A DNA stretch of 64,000 nt, from NCBI GenBank assembly GCA_017547175.1, contig JAFYQI010000011.1:53329-117328 (forward strand), written 5' to 3'. The notes beneath the pieces are model-generated. The model searched no databases. It was not told the origin of the DNA and saw only the letters and a program-made list of their open reading frames with translations. The translations under genes were made by a program, and so were the position numbers. Source of the DNA: Alistipes sp. GTDB lineage: Bacteria; Bacteroidota; Bacteroidia; Bacteroidales; Rikenellaceae. Every line of letters begins with the position of its first letter. Position 1 is the stretch's first letter. Below, in pieces: positions 42,233 to 51,480 of the stretch.

Positions 42233-43087
42233 ATGGATTTTATTCCGTTCACCTTTATTGATCTGATCGACATCGTTTTGGTGGCTGCGATCATGTATTC
42301 AATCTATCGCATGACGCGCGGTACGAATGCCCCTTATATCTTTTCGGGCATCATCGCCATCTATCTGTTGTGGGTTGTAGTACGTGCGCTCAACATGGAG
42401 TTGCTTTCGTCGATGCTCGGACAGGTGATCTCGGTGGGTGTAATTGCCCTGATCGTCCTCTTCCAGCCCGAGCTCAGACGTTTTTTGCAACTGATCGGTC
42501 TGCGTCAAAAGCACTTTAACTTTATATCCCGCATCTTCTCGATGGGCGAGGAGGAGCAGGCGGACGTGAATGTAGAGCCGATTGTCATTGCTTGTCGCGA
42601 TATGGCCGAGACAAAAACTGGCGCCTTGATCGTTATCCGCCAGGAGAGCGATCTGCGTCTGATTGCTGAAGGCGGTATTGCCATTGATGCCAAGATTTCG
42701 GTCTCCTTGTTGAAGAATATTTTTTTTAAGAATGCGCCGTTGCATGATGGTGCTGTCTTGATTGAGGGCGATCGTATTGTAGCGGCAAAGTGTATTCTTC
42801 CCGTGACGCAGAGCGAAGTCCCCAAGGATTATGGTACACGTCACCGTGCCGCAATCGGTCTGAGCGAAATTTCGGATGCAATCGTTATCGTGGTTTCGGA
42901 AGAGACCGGTGGTATCTCGATTACTCATGGAGGTGAATTGCGTCGCGATATCGACCCTGCACGTTTGCAGCAAACCTTGCAGCGTTACTTGTTGCATAAC
43001 GAGAATCGTCGTGCCAAGCGTCGTGCAGTTGAGGATCGCGGATTACGTCGCCTCTGGAAGCAGACCTTCCAAAAGCAGGACGAGTAA
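42233..43087 (+). CDS. cdaA: Diadenylate cyclase CdaA
   Basis: 284 aa. Three N-terminal membrane helices (to about residue 78) lead to a DisA_N cyclase domain with the two catalytic motifs: D172-G-A in PLHDGAVLIEGD and R203-H-R in YGTRHRAAIGL. It makes the second messenger c-di-AMP from two ATP. In many Bacteroidetes it is next to folP, but here it stands alone between the OmpH-like gene and prs. The C-terminal tail is short and basic. Start at ATG 42233 with family-typical beginning. Confidence 0.93.
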   Translation: MDFIPFTFIDLIDIVLVAAIMYSIYRMTRGTNAPYIFSGIIAIYLLWVVVRALNMELLSSMLGQVISVGVIALIVLFQPELRRFLQLIGLRQKHFNFISRIFSMGEEEQADVNVEPIVIACRDMAETKTGALIVIRQESDLRLIAEGGIAIDAKISVSLLKNIFFKNAPLHDGAVLIEGDRIVAAKCILPVTQSEVPKDYGTRHRAAIGLSEISDAIVIVVSEETGGISITHGGELRRDIDPARLQQTLQRYLLHNENRRAKRRAVEDRGLRRLWKQTFQKQDE

Positions 43088-43108
43088 CACGCGTCTGCCC
43101 TTTGGTGT

Positions 43109-43145
43109 TAAAAAAAGCGGGCTGTCCATTCGGATAGCCCGCTTT
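43109..43145. terminator. Bidirectional terminator between cdaA and prs
   Basis: Stem AAAGCGGGCT (43114-43123) and AGCCCGCTTT (43136-43145). The T run is longer on the minus strand (for prs) than on the plus strand. Confidence 0.85.
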
Positions 43146-43163
43146 CGTATAAGTTGATCTCTC

Positions 43164-44105
43164 CTATTTGAAGAAGATTGACGAAATCTCCTTGTAGTTG
43201 TGTACACGCTCGATGACGTTGGCAAAGATGTCGGCCACCGAAAGCACCGTGAACTTGTGCAGATCCTTCTCGGGATTCAGCGGAATAGTATCCGTTACGA
43301 TTACCTCCTCCAAGGCGCTTGCATTGATGCGCTCGTAGGCCGGACCCGACAGCACGGGGTGGGTAATGGCGGCACGTACACTCTTTGCTCCACGAGCCAT
43401 CAGCATATCGGCTGCCATACAGATCGTGCCGGCTGTGTCAATCATGTCGTCCACAATCAAGATGTTGCGACCCTCTACCTCACCGATAGCGGTCATTTTA
43501 CCTACTACATTGGCCTTGGCGCGCTCCTTGTGCGAGATAATGATCGGCGTACCAAGGTACTTGGCGTAGGTGTTGGCGCGCTTGGCACCACCCATATCGG
43601 GAGCAGCGATCGAGAGGTTCTCGATGTGCAACGACTCGATGTAAGGAACGAAGATGCCACTTGCATAGAGTGCATCGACGGGAATGTCGAAGAAGCCTTG
43701 AATCTGATCGGCATGCAGGTCCATCGTCATGATTCGATCGGCACCGGCAGCCTTGAGCATGTTGGCCACGAGTTTTGCACCGATGGGTACACGCGGACGA
43801 TCTTTGCGATCTTGGCGAGCCCAGCCGAAGTAGGGCATCACGGCTACTACCTGATAGGCCGAAGCGCGTTTAGCGGCATCGATCATCATCAGTAACTCCA
43901 TCAGATTGTCCGTCGGCGGGAAGGTCGATTGGATGCAGAATACCGTGCAACCGCGAATCGACTCGTTGTAGGTCGGTTGGAACTCACCGTCGCTGAAGTT
44001 CAGGATTTCCGACTGACCGAGCGTCGTGCCGAAACTCTCGGCGATCTTTTCGGCCAAGGGACGGGTGGCTCGACCGGCAAAGATTTTAATTTTATGAATG
44101 GCCAT
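43164..44105 (-). CDS. prs: Ribose-phosphate pyrophosphokinase (PRPP synthetase)
   Basis: 313 aa, class I length. Motifs: GRATRPLAEKIAES, the flexible-loop RQDRKDRPRVPI, metal-binding MDLHADQIQGFF, and the PRPP motif VDDMIDTAGT. It makes PRPP from ribose-5-P and ATP for nucleotide, His and NAD synthesis. The ATG at 44105 (MAIHKIKIFAG) is used; a 37-codon in-frame extension would cross the promoter at 44132-44139. Single gene. Confidence 0.95.
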   Translation of the reverse strand: MAIHKIKIFAGRATRPLAEKIAESFGTTLGQSEILNFSDGEFQPTYNESIRGCTVFCIQSTFPPTDNLMELLMMIDAAKRASAYQVVAVMPYFGWARQDRKDRPRVPIGAKLVANMLKAAGADRIMTMDLHADQIQGFFDIPVDALYASGIFVPYIESLHIENLSIAAPDMGGAKRANTYAKYLGTPIIISHKERAKANVVGKMTAIGEVEGRNILIVDDMIDTAGTICMAADMLMARGAKSVRAAITHPVLSGPAYERINASALEEVIVTDTIPLNPEKDLHKFTVLSVADIFANVIERVHNYKEISSIFFK

Positions 44106-44131
44106 AGCAGGGTACGGGATTTTTGTTTGTG

Positions 44132-44139
44132 CAAAGATA
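44132..44139 (-). promoter_or_regulatory. -7 element of prs
   Basis: Minus-strand TATCTTTG fits TAnnTTTG and lies 26 nt upstream of the chosen prs start. Confidence 0.65.
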
Positions 44140-44197
44140 AAATAATAGGACGAAAAAAGCGTCCTTTTGATACCTTTTTTACTTTTTTTTCGCTTTT

Positions 44198-44794
44198 TTA
44201 GCCCTCTTGCAGGCATTTTTCGATAAAATCGAGGATCTCATCGCGCCCGATTTGCTTCTCCGACGAACTGATGAAGTGAGGTGGTAACTCCTCCCAATGT
44301 TCGGCAAGGGTTGATTTGTAACGGTTGATCGAGTGGTTGCGTTGTGCTGCGGAGAGTTTGTCCGCCTTGGTGAAAATCAGTCCGAACGGCACCCCGTTTT
44401 CGCCCAACAGATTGATGAATTCTAGATCGATTTTCTGAGGTTCGAGTCGAATATCGAGCAACACAAACAGAAAGTGCATCTTCTCGCATTTGAAGATGTA
44501 GTCTGTGATAATTTTCGAAAAGGAACCGCGCAACTGTTTCGAGGTGCGGGCATAACCATATCCGGGCAAATCGACCAAATACCAGCTGTTGTTGATCAAA
44601 AAATGGTTGATCAGGCGGGTCTTTCCGGGAGTGGCAGATACTTTGGCTAAACCACCGTGACGCGTGAGCATATTGATCAGCGACGACTTACCCACGTTAC
44701 TACGACCAATGAAGGCGATATCGCGCAACGCATCCTTCGGAACCTGTGTGATGCGTTCCGAGCTACATTTAAATATTGCCTTTGTGATCTGCAT
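44198..44794 (-). CDS. engB: Ribosome biogenesis GTPase YsxC/EngB
   Basis: 198 aa. G-motifs: G1 GRSNVGKSS, G3 DLPGYGYA, G4 TKADK. The start at 44794 (MQITKAIFK) matches the family start; the longer frame to 44854 adds an unrelated tail and covers the hairpin at 44845-44884. EngB is needed for assembly of the large ribosomal subunit. It lies downstream of der, another ribosome-assembly GTPase, with 101 bp between. Confidence 0.93.
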   Translation of the reverse strand: MQITKAIFKCSSERITQVPKDALRDIAFIGRSNVGKSSLINMLTRHGGLAKVSATPGKTRLINHFLINNSWYLVDLPGYGYARTSKQLRGSFSKIITDYIFKCEKMHFLFVLLDIRLEPQKIDLEFINLLGENGVPFGLIFTKADKLSAAQRNHSINRYKSTLAEHWEELPPHFISSSEKQIGRDEILDFIEKCLQEG

Positions 44795-44844
44795 GATGGC
44801 TATGGCGAAAGAATTACTTGGATTTTCAGCGTCCATTGGGACAA

Positions 44845-44884
44845 CTGAGCCCACCGAGACTGCCCAAAAGCTCGGCGGGCTCAG
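44845..44884 (-). other. Stable hairpin between der and engB
   Basis: CTGAGCCCACCGAG (44845-44858) and CTCGGCGGGCTCAG (44871-44884) pair over 14 positions with one mismatch. No T run follows on the minus strand, so it is more likely an mRNA-stability or processing element than a terminator. Confidence 0.55.
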
Positions 44885-44895
44885 TGGCCCTTGGC

Positions 44896-46200
44896 TTATT
44901 TCTGTCTAAAGTAGATCTGCATCGGAACACCCGAGAAATCCCATTTCTCGCGCATGTTGTTCTCCAGGAAGCGACGATACGGCTCACGGATATACTGCGG
45001 CAGATTGACGAAGAAGGCAAACTGCGGCGTGGGAGTCGGGAGCTGGGTGATATATTTGATCTTGATATACTTACCCTTGGTTGCGGGGGGCGGATAGTTC
45101 TCGATCAGCGGCAACAGGAACTCGTTCAGCTCCGAGGTGGCGATGCGACGTTTACGCGACTCGTGGACACGGATGGCAGTCTTTAGTACGTCGAGGATGC
45201 GCTGTTTTTCGAGGACCGAGGTGAAGATGATCGGAATATCGCTGAAGGGAGCCAGGCGCTTCTTGAGGAACTCGATCCACTCCTTCATTGTGTTGTTATC
45301 CTTTTCGATCAAGTCCCACTTGTTGACCACGATTACGCAGCCCTTGCGGTTGCGAACAATGAGGTTGTGGATATTCAAATCCTGCTGCTCGAGACCTTGC
45401 TCGGCATCCAACATCAAGATACATACATCCGAATTCTCGATGGCGCGGATGGAGCGCATCACGGAGTAAAACTCCAGATCCTCCATCTCCTTGCCCTTCT
45501 TGCGCATACCGGCCGTATCAACCAGGTAGAAATCCATGCCGAATTTGTTGTAGCGGGTGCGAATCGAGTCGCGTGTCGTACCGGCGATCGAGGTGACGAT
45601 ATTACGCTCCTCGCCCAGCAGGGCATTGGTCATCGACGATTTGCCCACATTCGGACGACCTACGATCGTGATGCGAGGCAACGACTCGTCCTCCTCGGCA
45701 GCCGTCTCTTCGGGGAGTGCATTGAGGATGGCATCCATCATTTCGCCCGTGCCACTGCCCGACATTGACGAGATGCAATACGGATCGCCCAGGCCGAGCG
45801 AGTAGAACTCGTGCGAGGAGTAGATCTGATCGTTGTTGTCGACTTTGTTGCAGATGAGCATCACCTTTTTCGAGGTGCGACGCAGGATGTCGGCCATCAT
45901 CATGTCAAGATCGGTGATGCCGGTCGAAACCTCCACCAAAAAGAGAATCACATCTGCTTCGTCGATGGCGAGCATCACCTGGCGACGAATTTCATCCTCG
46001 AAAATATCCTCCGAATTGACCGTGTAACCGCCCGTGTCGATTACCGAAAACTCCTTACCGTTCCAGTCGGTCTTGCCGTAATGGCGATCACGGGTTGTAC
46101 CGGCCGTCGAATCAACGATGGCCTGACGCTGACCTACTAGGCGATTGAAGAGGGTCGATTTGCCGACGTTGGGTCGGCCTACAATGGCTACCAAACTCAT
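44896..46200 (-). CDS. der: Ribosome assembly GTPase Der (EngA)
   Basis: 434 aa with the diagnostic double GTPase design: G1 GRPNVGKST at residue 7 and GRPNVGKSS near 182, DTGGYT and DTAGMR as G3 motifs, NKVD and NKWD as G4, plus a C-terminal KH-like domain ending with the basic FRQK. Der acts on 50S subunit maturation. Normal length. Gene order der-engB on the minus strand, separated by a hairpin. Confidence 0.96.
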   Translation of the reverse strand: MSLVAIVGRPNVGKSTLFNRLVGQRQAIVDSTAGTTRDRHYGKTDWNGKEFSVIDTGGYTVNSEDIFEDEIRRQVMLAIDEADVILFLVEVSTGITDLDMMMADILRRTSKKVMLICNKVDNNDQIYSSHEFYSLGLGDPYCISSMSGSGTGEMMDAILNALPEETAAEEDESLPRITIVGRPNVGKSSMTNALLGEERNIVTSIAGTTRDSIRTRYNKFGMDFYLVDTAGMRKKGKEMEDLEFYSVMRSIRAIENSDVCILMLDAEQGLEQQDLNIHNLIVRNRKGCVIVVNKWDLIEKDNNTMKEWIEFLKKRLAPFSDIPIIFTSVLEKQRILDVLKTAIRVHESRKRRIATSELNEFLLPLIENYPPPATKGKYIKIKYITQLPTPTPQFAFFVNLPQYIREPYRRFLENNMREKWDFSGVPMQIYFRQK

Positions 46201-46254
46201 ATTGCGTGTTGTTTATTGCGTATTTAGGTGCGCAAAGATACGAATTAATTTTTA

Positions 46255-48336
46255 TTAATTAAAATAACGCTTCTCGCTCTCGCTGCCGGCTTGTACGGGG
46301 AAGAGCAGAATGTGGTTGTTTTGGGCGAAATGCTCTTCGACATGGGCCGGTATTCGGTGCATGGCCGGATGGTATGAGATGCAATCTCGACGGCTCATGA
46401 TGACCCATACCGAGTCGTCGTCGCGTACCTCGGCGAAGAGGGTGTTCAGCTCCTCCCACGAGGGGCTGGTTACATAATCGGCAATATCCACCTTGCGCGG
46501 TTTACGTTGTAAGTAAGCGAGGGTCTCCTCCGTGCCGTGGAAAATGAGTTTTGCTCCCGTGTCATGGGCTAAGTGACGGATACGCAACACCCATGTTTCA
46601 AAGCCTTGCTCCAGTTCGGCCCGAGGCGGAATATAGACCAAGTGACGTTTGACGGTTGAGAGCGGTTGCACGGCGTGGTAGATGTAGGTCGTTACATTCG
46701 TGCGTGCTAATACGGCCGGAATGGTTGTGCCCAGGACAGGGACACCCAATGTGTTGAGGGCGTTGGCGTGTTCCGGAGCACGGTGCATGCCCAGTACCAA
46801 GTCGGTGATATTACGCTCGCGGACGACACTGACGATGGCATTGACAATGTTCACGTCGTAGCGCATCAGTCGATGCATGTGGATGCCTGCCGAGGCGGAG
46901 GCTTCGGCGGCGGCCAGCAACATCTTTTCGGCCGAGGCTACCTGCTCTTCCGAGGCTGAACTATTATCCAATGCGCGCAAGGCATAGAGGCTGCGATGCT
47001 TTTGTTTGGTGACGGCAATCGAAAGCCCTACGGCTTCGGTGACGGTATTCGGATGCGATACGGGGATCAACACGTGCTCGCCCGTTTCGGCCCTTCGCTC
47101 GCCCTGCGGACCCTCCATGGCAATGCGGTGTGCTGCACGCTGGGTCGTAAAGGTTGAGATGGTGCAGGTGACAAGAATCATCAAAATAGTGCCGTTTAAG
47201 ACCGCTTCGCCCAGCAGACGCATCGGATTACCATCGGCATCGTGGCCCACTATGAGGTTGTAGCCAACCATTACCACGGCCAACGTGCCGGCGACGTGCG
47301 CAACGCTCAAACCAAACAACATCTTGCGCTGGTCGGTCGAGAGACGGAAACTCTTGGCTGTAGCGACAGCTGCGATATATTTTGAAAGGGTGACCATGAC
47401 GATCATCACGGCTGCCACCTCCAGGGTCTCCCATCCTGAGAAGATAGCGCGGTAGTCGATCAACATGCCGACGCTTAGGAGGAAGAAGGGGATGAAAATG
47501 GCGTTGCCGACAAATTCAATGCGATTCATCAGGGGCGAGGTGCTCGGAATGAGTCGGTTCATGGATAGACCGGCCAAAAAGGCGCCGATGATCGGTTCCA
47601 AACCGGCTAATTGCGTAAGAAATGCACCCGAGAAGACAATGACAAGAATAAAGACATATTGCGAAACGTTGTCGCTACAGCGCTTGAAGAACCATCGTCC
47701 GATGCGTGGAAAGAGCCAAAGGATTACGAAACTACATCCAAGAATCGACGAGGCCAATCGCACCCAAAAGGCGGTGTTGGTGGCCCCTGTTGCCATACCC
47801 GTCACAACCGTCAGAGTAACCAACGCCAAAATATCGACGATGATCGTACCACCGACAGCGATCGTTACGGCGTTGTTGCGTGTGATGCCGAGCTTTGAGA
47901 TGATGGGGTAGGCGATGAGTGTTTGCGAAGCAAATAATGCACCAAGCAGGAGCGATGAGGGGAGCGAATAGCCCAAGATGCCGTAGCCGGCCACCACACC
48001 GAAGAGCATCGGGAAGATGTAGGTGTAAAGACCGAACGCCATGGCGCGAATCGAACTCTGCTTGAAATTGGCCATATCCATCTCCAAACCGGCCGTGAAG
48101 AGGATATAGAGCATGCCGGCTGTACCCGATAGAATGATGCTGCTGTCGCGCAATACCAGGTTAAGACCATGCGGACCGATGACTGCTCCGGCGATAATGA
48201 GTCCCAACAGATAGGGGATCTTGAGCTTATTGAGAATCAGCGGAGTCCCCAATACGATCGCCATAATCAGCAGAAACTTCAATATCGGATCTTCGATCGG
48301 TGTAGCAAGTGCAATATGGGAGGTTAGTGTAAACAT
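46255..48336 (-). CDS. CPA2-type cation:proton antiporter with C-terminal USP-like region
   Basis: 693 aa. An N-terminal membrane domain of about 12 helices (18-405) carries antiporter motifs: IPYLLGLIIAGAVIGPHGLN, TAGLEMD, and GAFLAGLSMNR. The C-terminal cytosolic ~270 residues (EHVLIPVSHPNTVTEAVGL, then DLVLGMHR) resemble universal-stress-protein domains, probably for nucleotide sensing. Such transporters exchange Na+ or K+ for protons. The promoter at 48354 is divergent from that of the neighbouring barrel gene. The transported ion is not certain. Confidence 0.86.
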   Translation of the reverse strand: MFTLTSHIALATPIEDPILKFLLIMAIVLGTPLILNKLKIPYLLGLIIAGAVIGPHGLNLVLRDSSIILSGTAGMLYILFTAGLEMDMANFKQSSIRAMAFGLYTYIFPMLFGVVAGYGILGYSLPSSLLLGALFASQTLIAYPIISKLGITRNNAVTIAVGGTIIVDILALVTLTVVTGMATGATNTAFWVRLASSILGCSFVILWLFPRIGRWFFKRCSDNVSQYVFILVIVFSGAFLTQLAGLEPIIGAFLAGLSMNRLIPSTSPLMNRIEFVGNAIFIPFFLLSVGMLIDYRAIFSGWETLEVAAVMIVMVTLSKYIAAVATAKSFRLSTDQRKMLFGLSVAHVAGTLAVVMVGYNLIVGHDADGNPMRLLGEAVLNGTILMILVTCTISTFTTQRAAHRIAMEGPQGERRAETGEHVLIPVSHPNTVTEAVGLSIAVTKQKHRSLYALRALDNSSASEEQVASAEKMLLAAAEASASAGIHMHRLMRYDVNIVNAIVSVVRERNITDLVLGMHRAPEHANALNTLGVPVLGTTIPAVLARTNVTTYIYHAVQPLSTVKRHLVYIPPRAELEQGFETWVLRIRHLAHDTGAKLIFHGTEETLAYLQRKPRKVDIADYVTSPSWEELNTLFAEVRDDDSVWVIMSRRDCISYHPAMHRIPAHVEEHFAQNNHILLFPVQAGSESEKRYFN

Positions 48337-48353
48337 AGGAATCTTCTTTATGA

Positions 48354-48361
48354 CAAATATA
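48354..48361 (-). promoter_or_regulatory. -7 element of the antiporter gene
   Basis: Minus-strand TATATTTG; a TTTG about 22 nt upstream is slightly beyond the usual distance. ATG follows after 17 nt. Confidence 0.6.
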
Positions 48362-48394
48362 GGAAAAAATAGATGGATTTTCGCAAAAAAAATG

Positions 48395-48402
48395 TATCTT
48401 TG
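48395..48402 (+). promoter_or_regulatory. -7 element of the PorT-like barrel operon
   Basis: TATCTTTG, 27 nt before the ATG at 48430. It lies back-to-back with the antiporter promoter in a ~90-bp divergent region. Confidence 0.6.
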
Positions 48403-48429
48403 AGAAATTGTTTATTAAACATAACGACT

Positions 48430-49008
48430 ATGAAACGCTTTTCAAAGCTTATAATCACGGCCTTGGCCGTGCTGATTGTGACGAATGTCTCCGCGCAGCA
48501 ACTGGGTGTGGATTGGGGTATTACGGCCGGTATGAATATGGCAGACTACAAGGTCAAGCAGGTGAATCAGAGTACGCGTTGGGAGGATGTCCGTAACGAG
48601 ATTGGATTCCAGGTTGGTCTGATGACCTCGTTCAATGTGTGGCGTCTGTCGATCGAACCGCAGTTGATCTATGTGCGTAACAAGGTAAACCTGACGGAAA
48701 ACGGAGTTGTTTCGAGTATCAAAGGAAATTCGCTGGATGTGCCCCTTTTGGTGTCGTTTCGACTGTTGGGACCGCTGCGTGTGATGGCAGGTCCGGTCTT
48801 TACGGTGCTGAACGACAATACGGGTTTGAAGGATGTAACGCTTGATAATTTGCGTTCGACCTGCTCCTATGCCGTCGGTATCGAGGCTCGCTTTATGGAG
48901 AAGGTGCGTGTGGATTTGCGCTATAACGGACAGTTTAAGGAGAAGGTGACGGCTATTGGTGCGGTCGATGTGAACACCTTTGCGCTCAACATCGGATACT
49001 TTTTTTAA
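48430..49008 (+). CDS. PorT-like outer-membrane beta-barrel protein
   Basis: 192 aa. Signal peptide (1-22, ending VSAQ), then about eight strands as in the PF13568-type small barrels: GVDWGITAGMNMAD, FQVGLMTSFNVWRLSIEPQLIY, VPLLVSFRLLGPLRVMAGPVF, and a terminal strand TFALNIGYFF ending in Phe. The ATG at 48430 is chosen because the upstream in-frame codon precedes the promoter element. Similar barrels include PorT of the type IX secretion system, but the match is to the fold, not to the function. The phoH gene starts 3 bp after the stop. Confidence 0.75.
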   Translation: MKRFSKLIITALAVLIVTNVSAQQLGVDWGITAGMNMADYKVKQVNQSTRWEDVRNEIGFQVGLMTSFNVWRLSIEPQLIYVRNKVNLTENGVVSSIKGNSLDVPLLVSFRLLGPLRVMAGPVFTVLNDNTGLKDVTLDNLRSTCSYAVGIEARFMEKVRVDLRYNGQFKEKVTAIGAVDVNTFALNIGYFF

Positions 49009-49011
49009 ACT

Positions 49012-50004
49012 ATGACCGAAGGAGTAGGAAAAGAGATTGCGGTTGAGGGGGTTGATCCGCGCGAATTGTATGGCCCGCAAAATGCCTATTTGGACGAGAT
49101 TCGAGCCAAATGCCCCTCGTTGAAGATTATTGCACGCGGCTCATCACTCAAGGTACTTGGCTCGGATTCGGAGGTATCCCGTTTCGAGAAGCACTTCGGT
49201 GCATTGGTCGCCTATTATGCCAAATATGGCCATCTGTCGTCGCAGGTTATCGACCAATGTTTTGCCGAGGGTTATTCGGCAGCCGATAAACCGATGGATA
49301 AAGATGTGCTGGTTTATGGTAACAATGGCATGATTATTCGTGCTCGTACAGCCAATCAACAGCGATTGGTTGATTTGTACGAGAAGAATGATCTGTTGTT
49401 TGCCGTAGGTCCGGCGGGATCGGGTAAAACCTATACGGCCATTGCATTGGCCGTTCGAGCATTGAAGGAGAAGGAGGTCCGTCGTATCATCCTCACGCGT
49501 CCGGCCGTCGAAGCGGGTGAAAAGCTTGGCTTTCTGCCCGGCGACATGAAGGAGAAACTCGACCCCTACCTGCAACCGTTGTATGATGCGTTGAACGATA
49601 TGATTCCGCCCCTGAAGTTGCAGAAATTTATCGAGGACGGCACGGTGCAGATCGCGCCATTGGCCTATATGCGTGGTCGCACGCTAGACAATGCTTTTGT
49701 GATTTTGGATGAGGCGCAGAATACCACCTTGTCACAGATCAAGATGTTCCTTACGCGTATGGGACGTAATGCTCGCTTTATTGTGACGGGCGATGTGACC
49801 CAGATTGACCTGCCTCGTCGCTCGGATAGCGGTCTTACGCGTGCCATGCAGATTCTGGAGGAGGTAAAGGGCATTGGTCGTGTTACCTTTGATAAGGGTG
49901 ACATCGTCCGCCACCCGCTCGTCAAAGAGATCGTCGAAGCGTTCGATCGTCGTGCGCAGCGTGAAGAATTGGAGAAGAAATTAATTGAACCTAAAAAAGA
50001 GTAA
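49012..50004 (+). CDS. PhoH-family ATPase
   Basis: 330 aa. Walker A GPAGSGKTYTAIALAV near residue 137, Walker B VILDEAQNTT, and the family TGDVTQIDLPR segment. An N-terminal KH-like region precedes the ATPase domain. PhoH-type proteins are helicase-like ATPases linked to phosphate stress and RNA processing; the exact role is unsettled. It lies 3 bp behind the barrel gene, so the two are coupled, and it is followed by pepD only 4 bp later. Confidence 0.92.
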   Translation: MTEGVGKEIAVEGVDPRELYGPQNAYLDEIRAKCPSLKIIARGSSLKVLGSDSEVSRFEKHFGALVAYYAKYGHLSSQVIDQCFAEGYSAADKPMDKDVLVYGNNGMIIRARTANQQRLVDLYEKNDLLFAVGPAGSGKTYTAIALAVRALKEKEVRRIILTRPAVEAGEKLGFLPGDMKEKLDPYLQPLYDALNDMIPPLKLQKFIEDGTVQIAPLAYMRGRTLDNAFVILDEAQNTTLSQIKMFLTRMGRNARFIVTGDVTQIDLPRRSDSGLTRAMQILEEVKGIGRVTFDKGDIVRHPLVKEIVEAFDRRAQREELEKKLIEPKKE

Positions 50005-50008
50005 TAGT

Positions 50009-51475
50009 ATGAACAAAAACTTAACGGCTCTCAAACCTGCATTGGTTTGGAAGCATTTTGCCCAGATTTGCCAAATTCCCCACCCCTCGAGTCACGAGGA
50101 GGCTATTCGTCAGTATGTCATCGACTTCGCCAAGGCCCAGGGTCTGGAGTGGAAGGAGGATGCTGCTCATAACGTCTATGTTCGCAAGCCGGCCTCGGAG
50201 GGTATGGAGAACCGTGTAGGTGTGGTGATTCAGGCCCACTTGGATATGGTACCGCAGAAGAATAACGATAAGGAGTTCAACTTTACGACCGATGCTATTG
50301 AGGCCTATATCGATGGCGAGTGGGTGACGGCTGACGGTACGACACTCGGTGCCGATAACGGTATTGGTGCAGCTGCTATTCTGGCTGTTCTGGAGGATAA
50401 AACGCTCGTACACGGTCCCGTTGAGGCGCTCTTTACGGCCACCGAGGAGACGGGTATGGATGGCGCATTCGGTCTGGAGGGTGGTATGCTCCAGGGCGAT
50501 ATTTTGCTGAACCTCGATTCGGAGACCGAGGGCGAGTTGTATGTGGGTTGTGCCGGTGGTTTGGATGCTACGACCACCTTTACCTATGAGGCAGAGGCTG
50601 CACCCGCTTGCGACTGCGTGGCCTTGAAACTGACGGCCAAGGGCATGAAGGGTGGCCACTCGGGCATCCAGATTGTGGCCCAGCGTGCCAATGCCAATAA
50701 GGTACTTTTCCGCTTCCTGGATTCGATTGCCAACACGTATAAGTTCCGTGTGGCATCGGTCGATGGTGGAGGTTTGCGCAATGCCATTCCGCGCGAGGCC
50801 GAGGCAGTCGTGCTCTTCTGCAAGGAGCAGCAAGAGGCCGTGGTAGCCGCTTTGGCTGCCTACGAGAAGATGATTGTCAAAGAGTATGAGGATATTGAGG
50901 ACAGCATCCAAATCTTTGCCGAGGAGGTGGCTATGCCCACCGAGGTGATGCCCAAGGAGGTGAGTGAGAAGCTCGTAAAGGCAATTGTAGCCTGCCCCGA
51001 TGGTGCACAGAAGATGTCGCTTTCGATGCCCGGTTTGGTACAGACCTCGACCAACTTGGCGCGTGTCGTGTCGGATGGCAAGACGATCAAGGTGCAGTGC
51101 TTGCTGCGCTCATCGGTACGCTCGGAGAAGGAGGCTCTCGGCGCACAGATGGCTGCCGTATTTAACTTGGCCGGTGCCGAGACGGTGCTTTCGGGAAGCT
51201 ACGACGGTTGGAATCCCAATATGAAATCGCCCATCTTGGCGGCGATGACCATCTCGTATGAGCAGCTCTACGGCAAGCGTCCTGCCATCACGGCAATCCA
51301 TGCCGGTCTGGAGTGCGGTATCATCGGCTCGAAGTATCCGAATTTGGATATGATCTCGTTCGGCCCGACGATCTGCTATCCCCACTCGCCCGATGAGAAG
51401 GTGGAGATCGCTTCGGTGGAGAAGTTCTACGACTTCCTGCTCCGTACGCTCGAGAATATCCCCGTTAAGGCCTAA
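50009..51475 (+). CDS. pepD: Aminoacyl-histidine dipeptidase (M20 family)
   Basis: 488 aa. M20C dinuclear zinc peptidase: HLDMVP supplies His and the nearby Asp; GADNGIG is the bridging-Asp motif; TATEETGMDG carries the general-base Glu and a metal Glu; a C-terminal HAGLECG holds the last metal ligand. It hydrolyses carnosine-like and other dipeptides in the cytoplasm. Start at ATG 50009, chosen over a TTG at 49985. Part of the tight barrel-phoH-pepD-lipid kinase series. Confidence 0.94.
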   Translation: MNKNLTALKPALVWKHFAQICQIPHPSSHEEAIRQYVIDFAKAQGLEWKEDAAHNVYVRKPASEGMENRVGVVIQAHLDMVPQKNNDKEFNFTTDAIEAYIDGEWVTADGTTLGADNGIGAAAILAVLEDKTLVHGPVEALFTATEETGMDGAFGLEGGMLQGDILLNLDSETEGELYVGCAGGLDATTTFTYEAEAAPACDCVALKLTAKGMKGGHSGIQIVAQRANANKVLFRFLDSIANTYKFRVASVDGGGLRNAIPREAEAVVLFCKEQQEAVVAALAAYEKMIVKEYEDIEDSIQIFAEEVAMPTEVMPKEVSEKLVKAIVACPDGAQKMSLSMPGLVQTSTNLARVVSDGKTIKVQCLLRSSVRSEKEALGAQMAAVFNLAGAETVLSGSYDGWNPNMKSPILAAMTISYEQLYGKRPAITAIHAGLECGIIGSKYPNLDMISFGPTICYPHSPDEKVEIASVEKFYDFLLRTLENIPVKA

Positions 51476-51480
51476 CGAAG

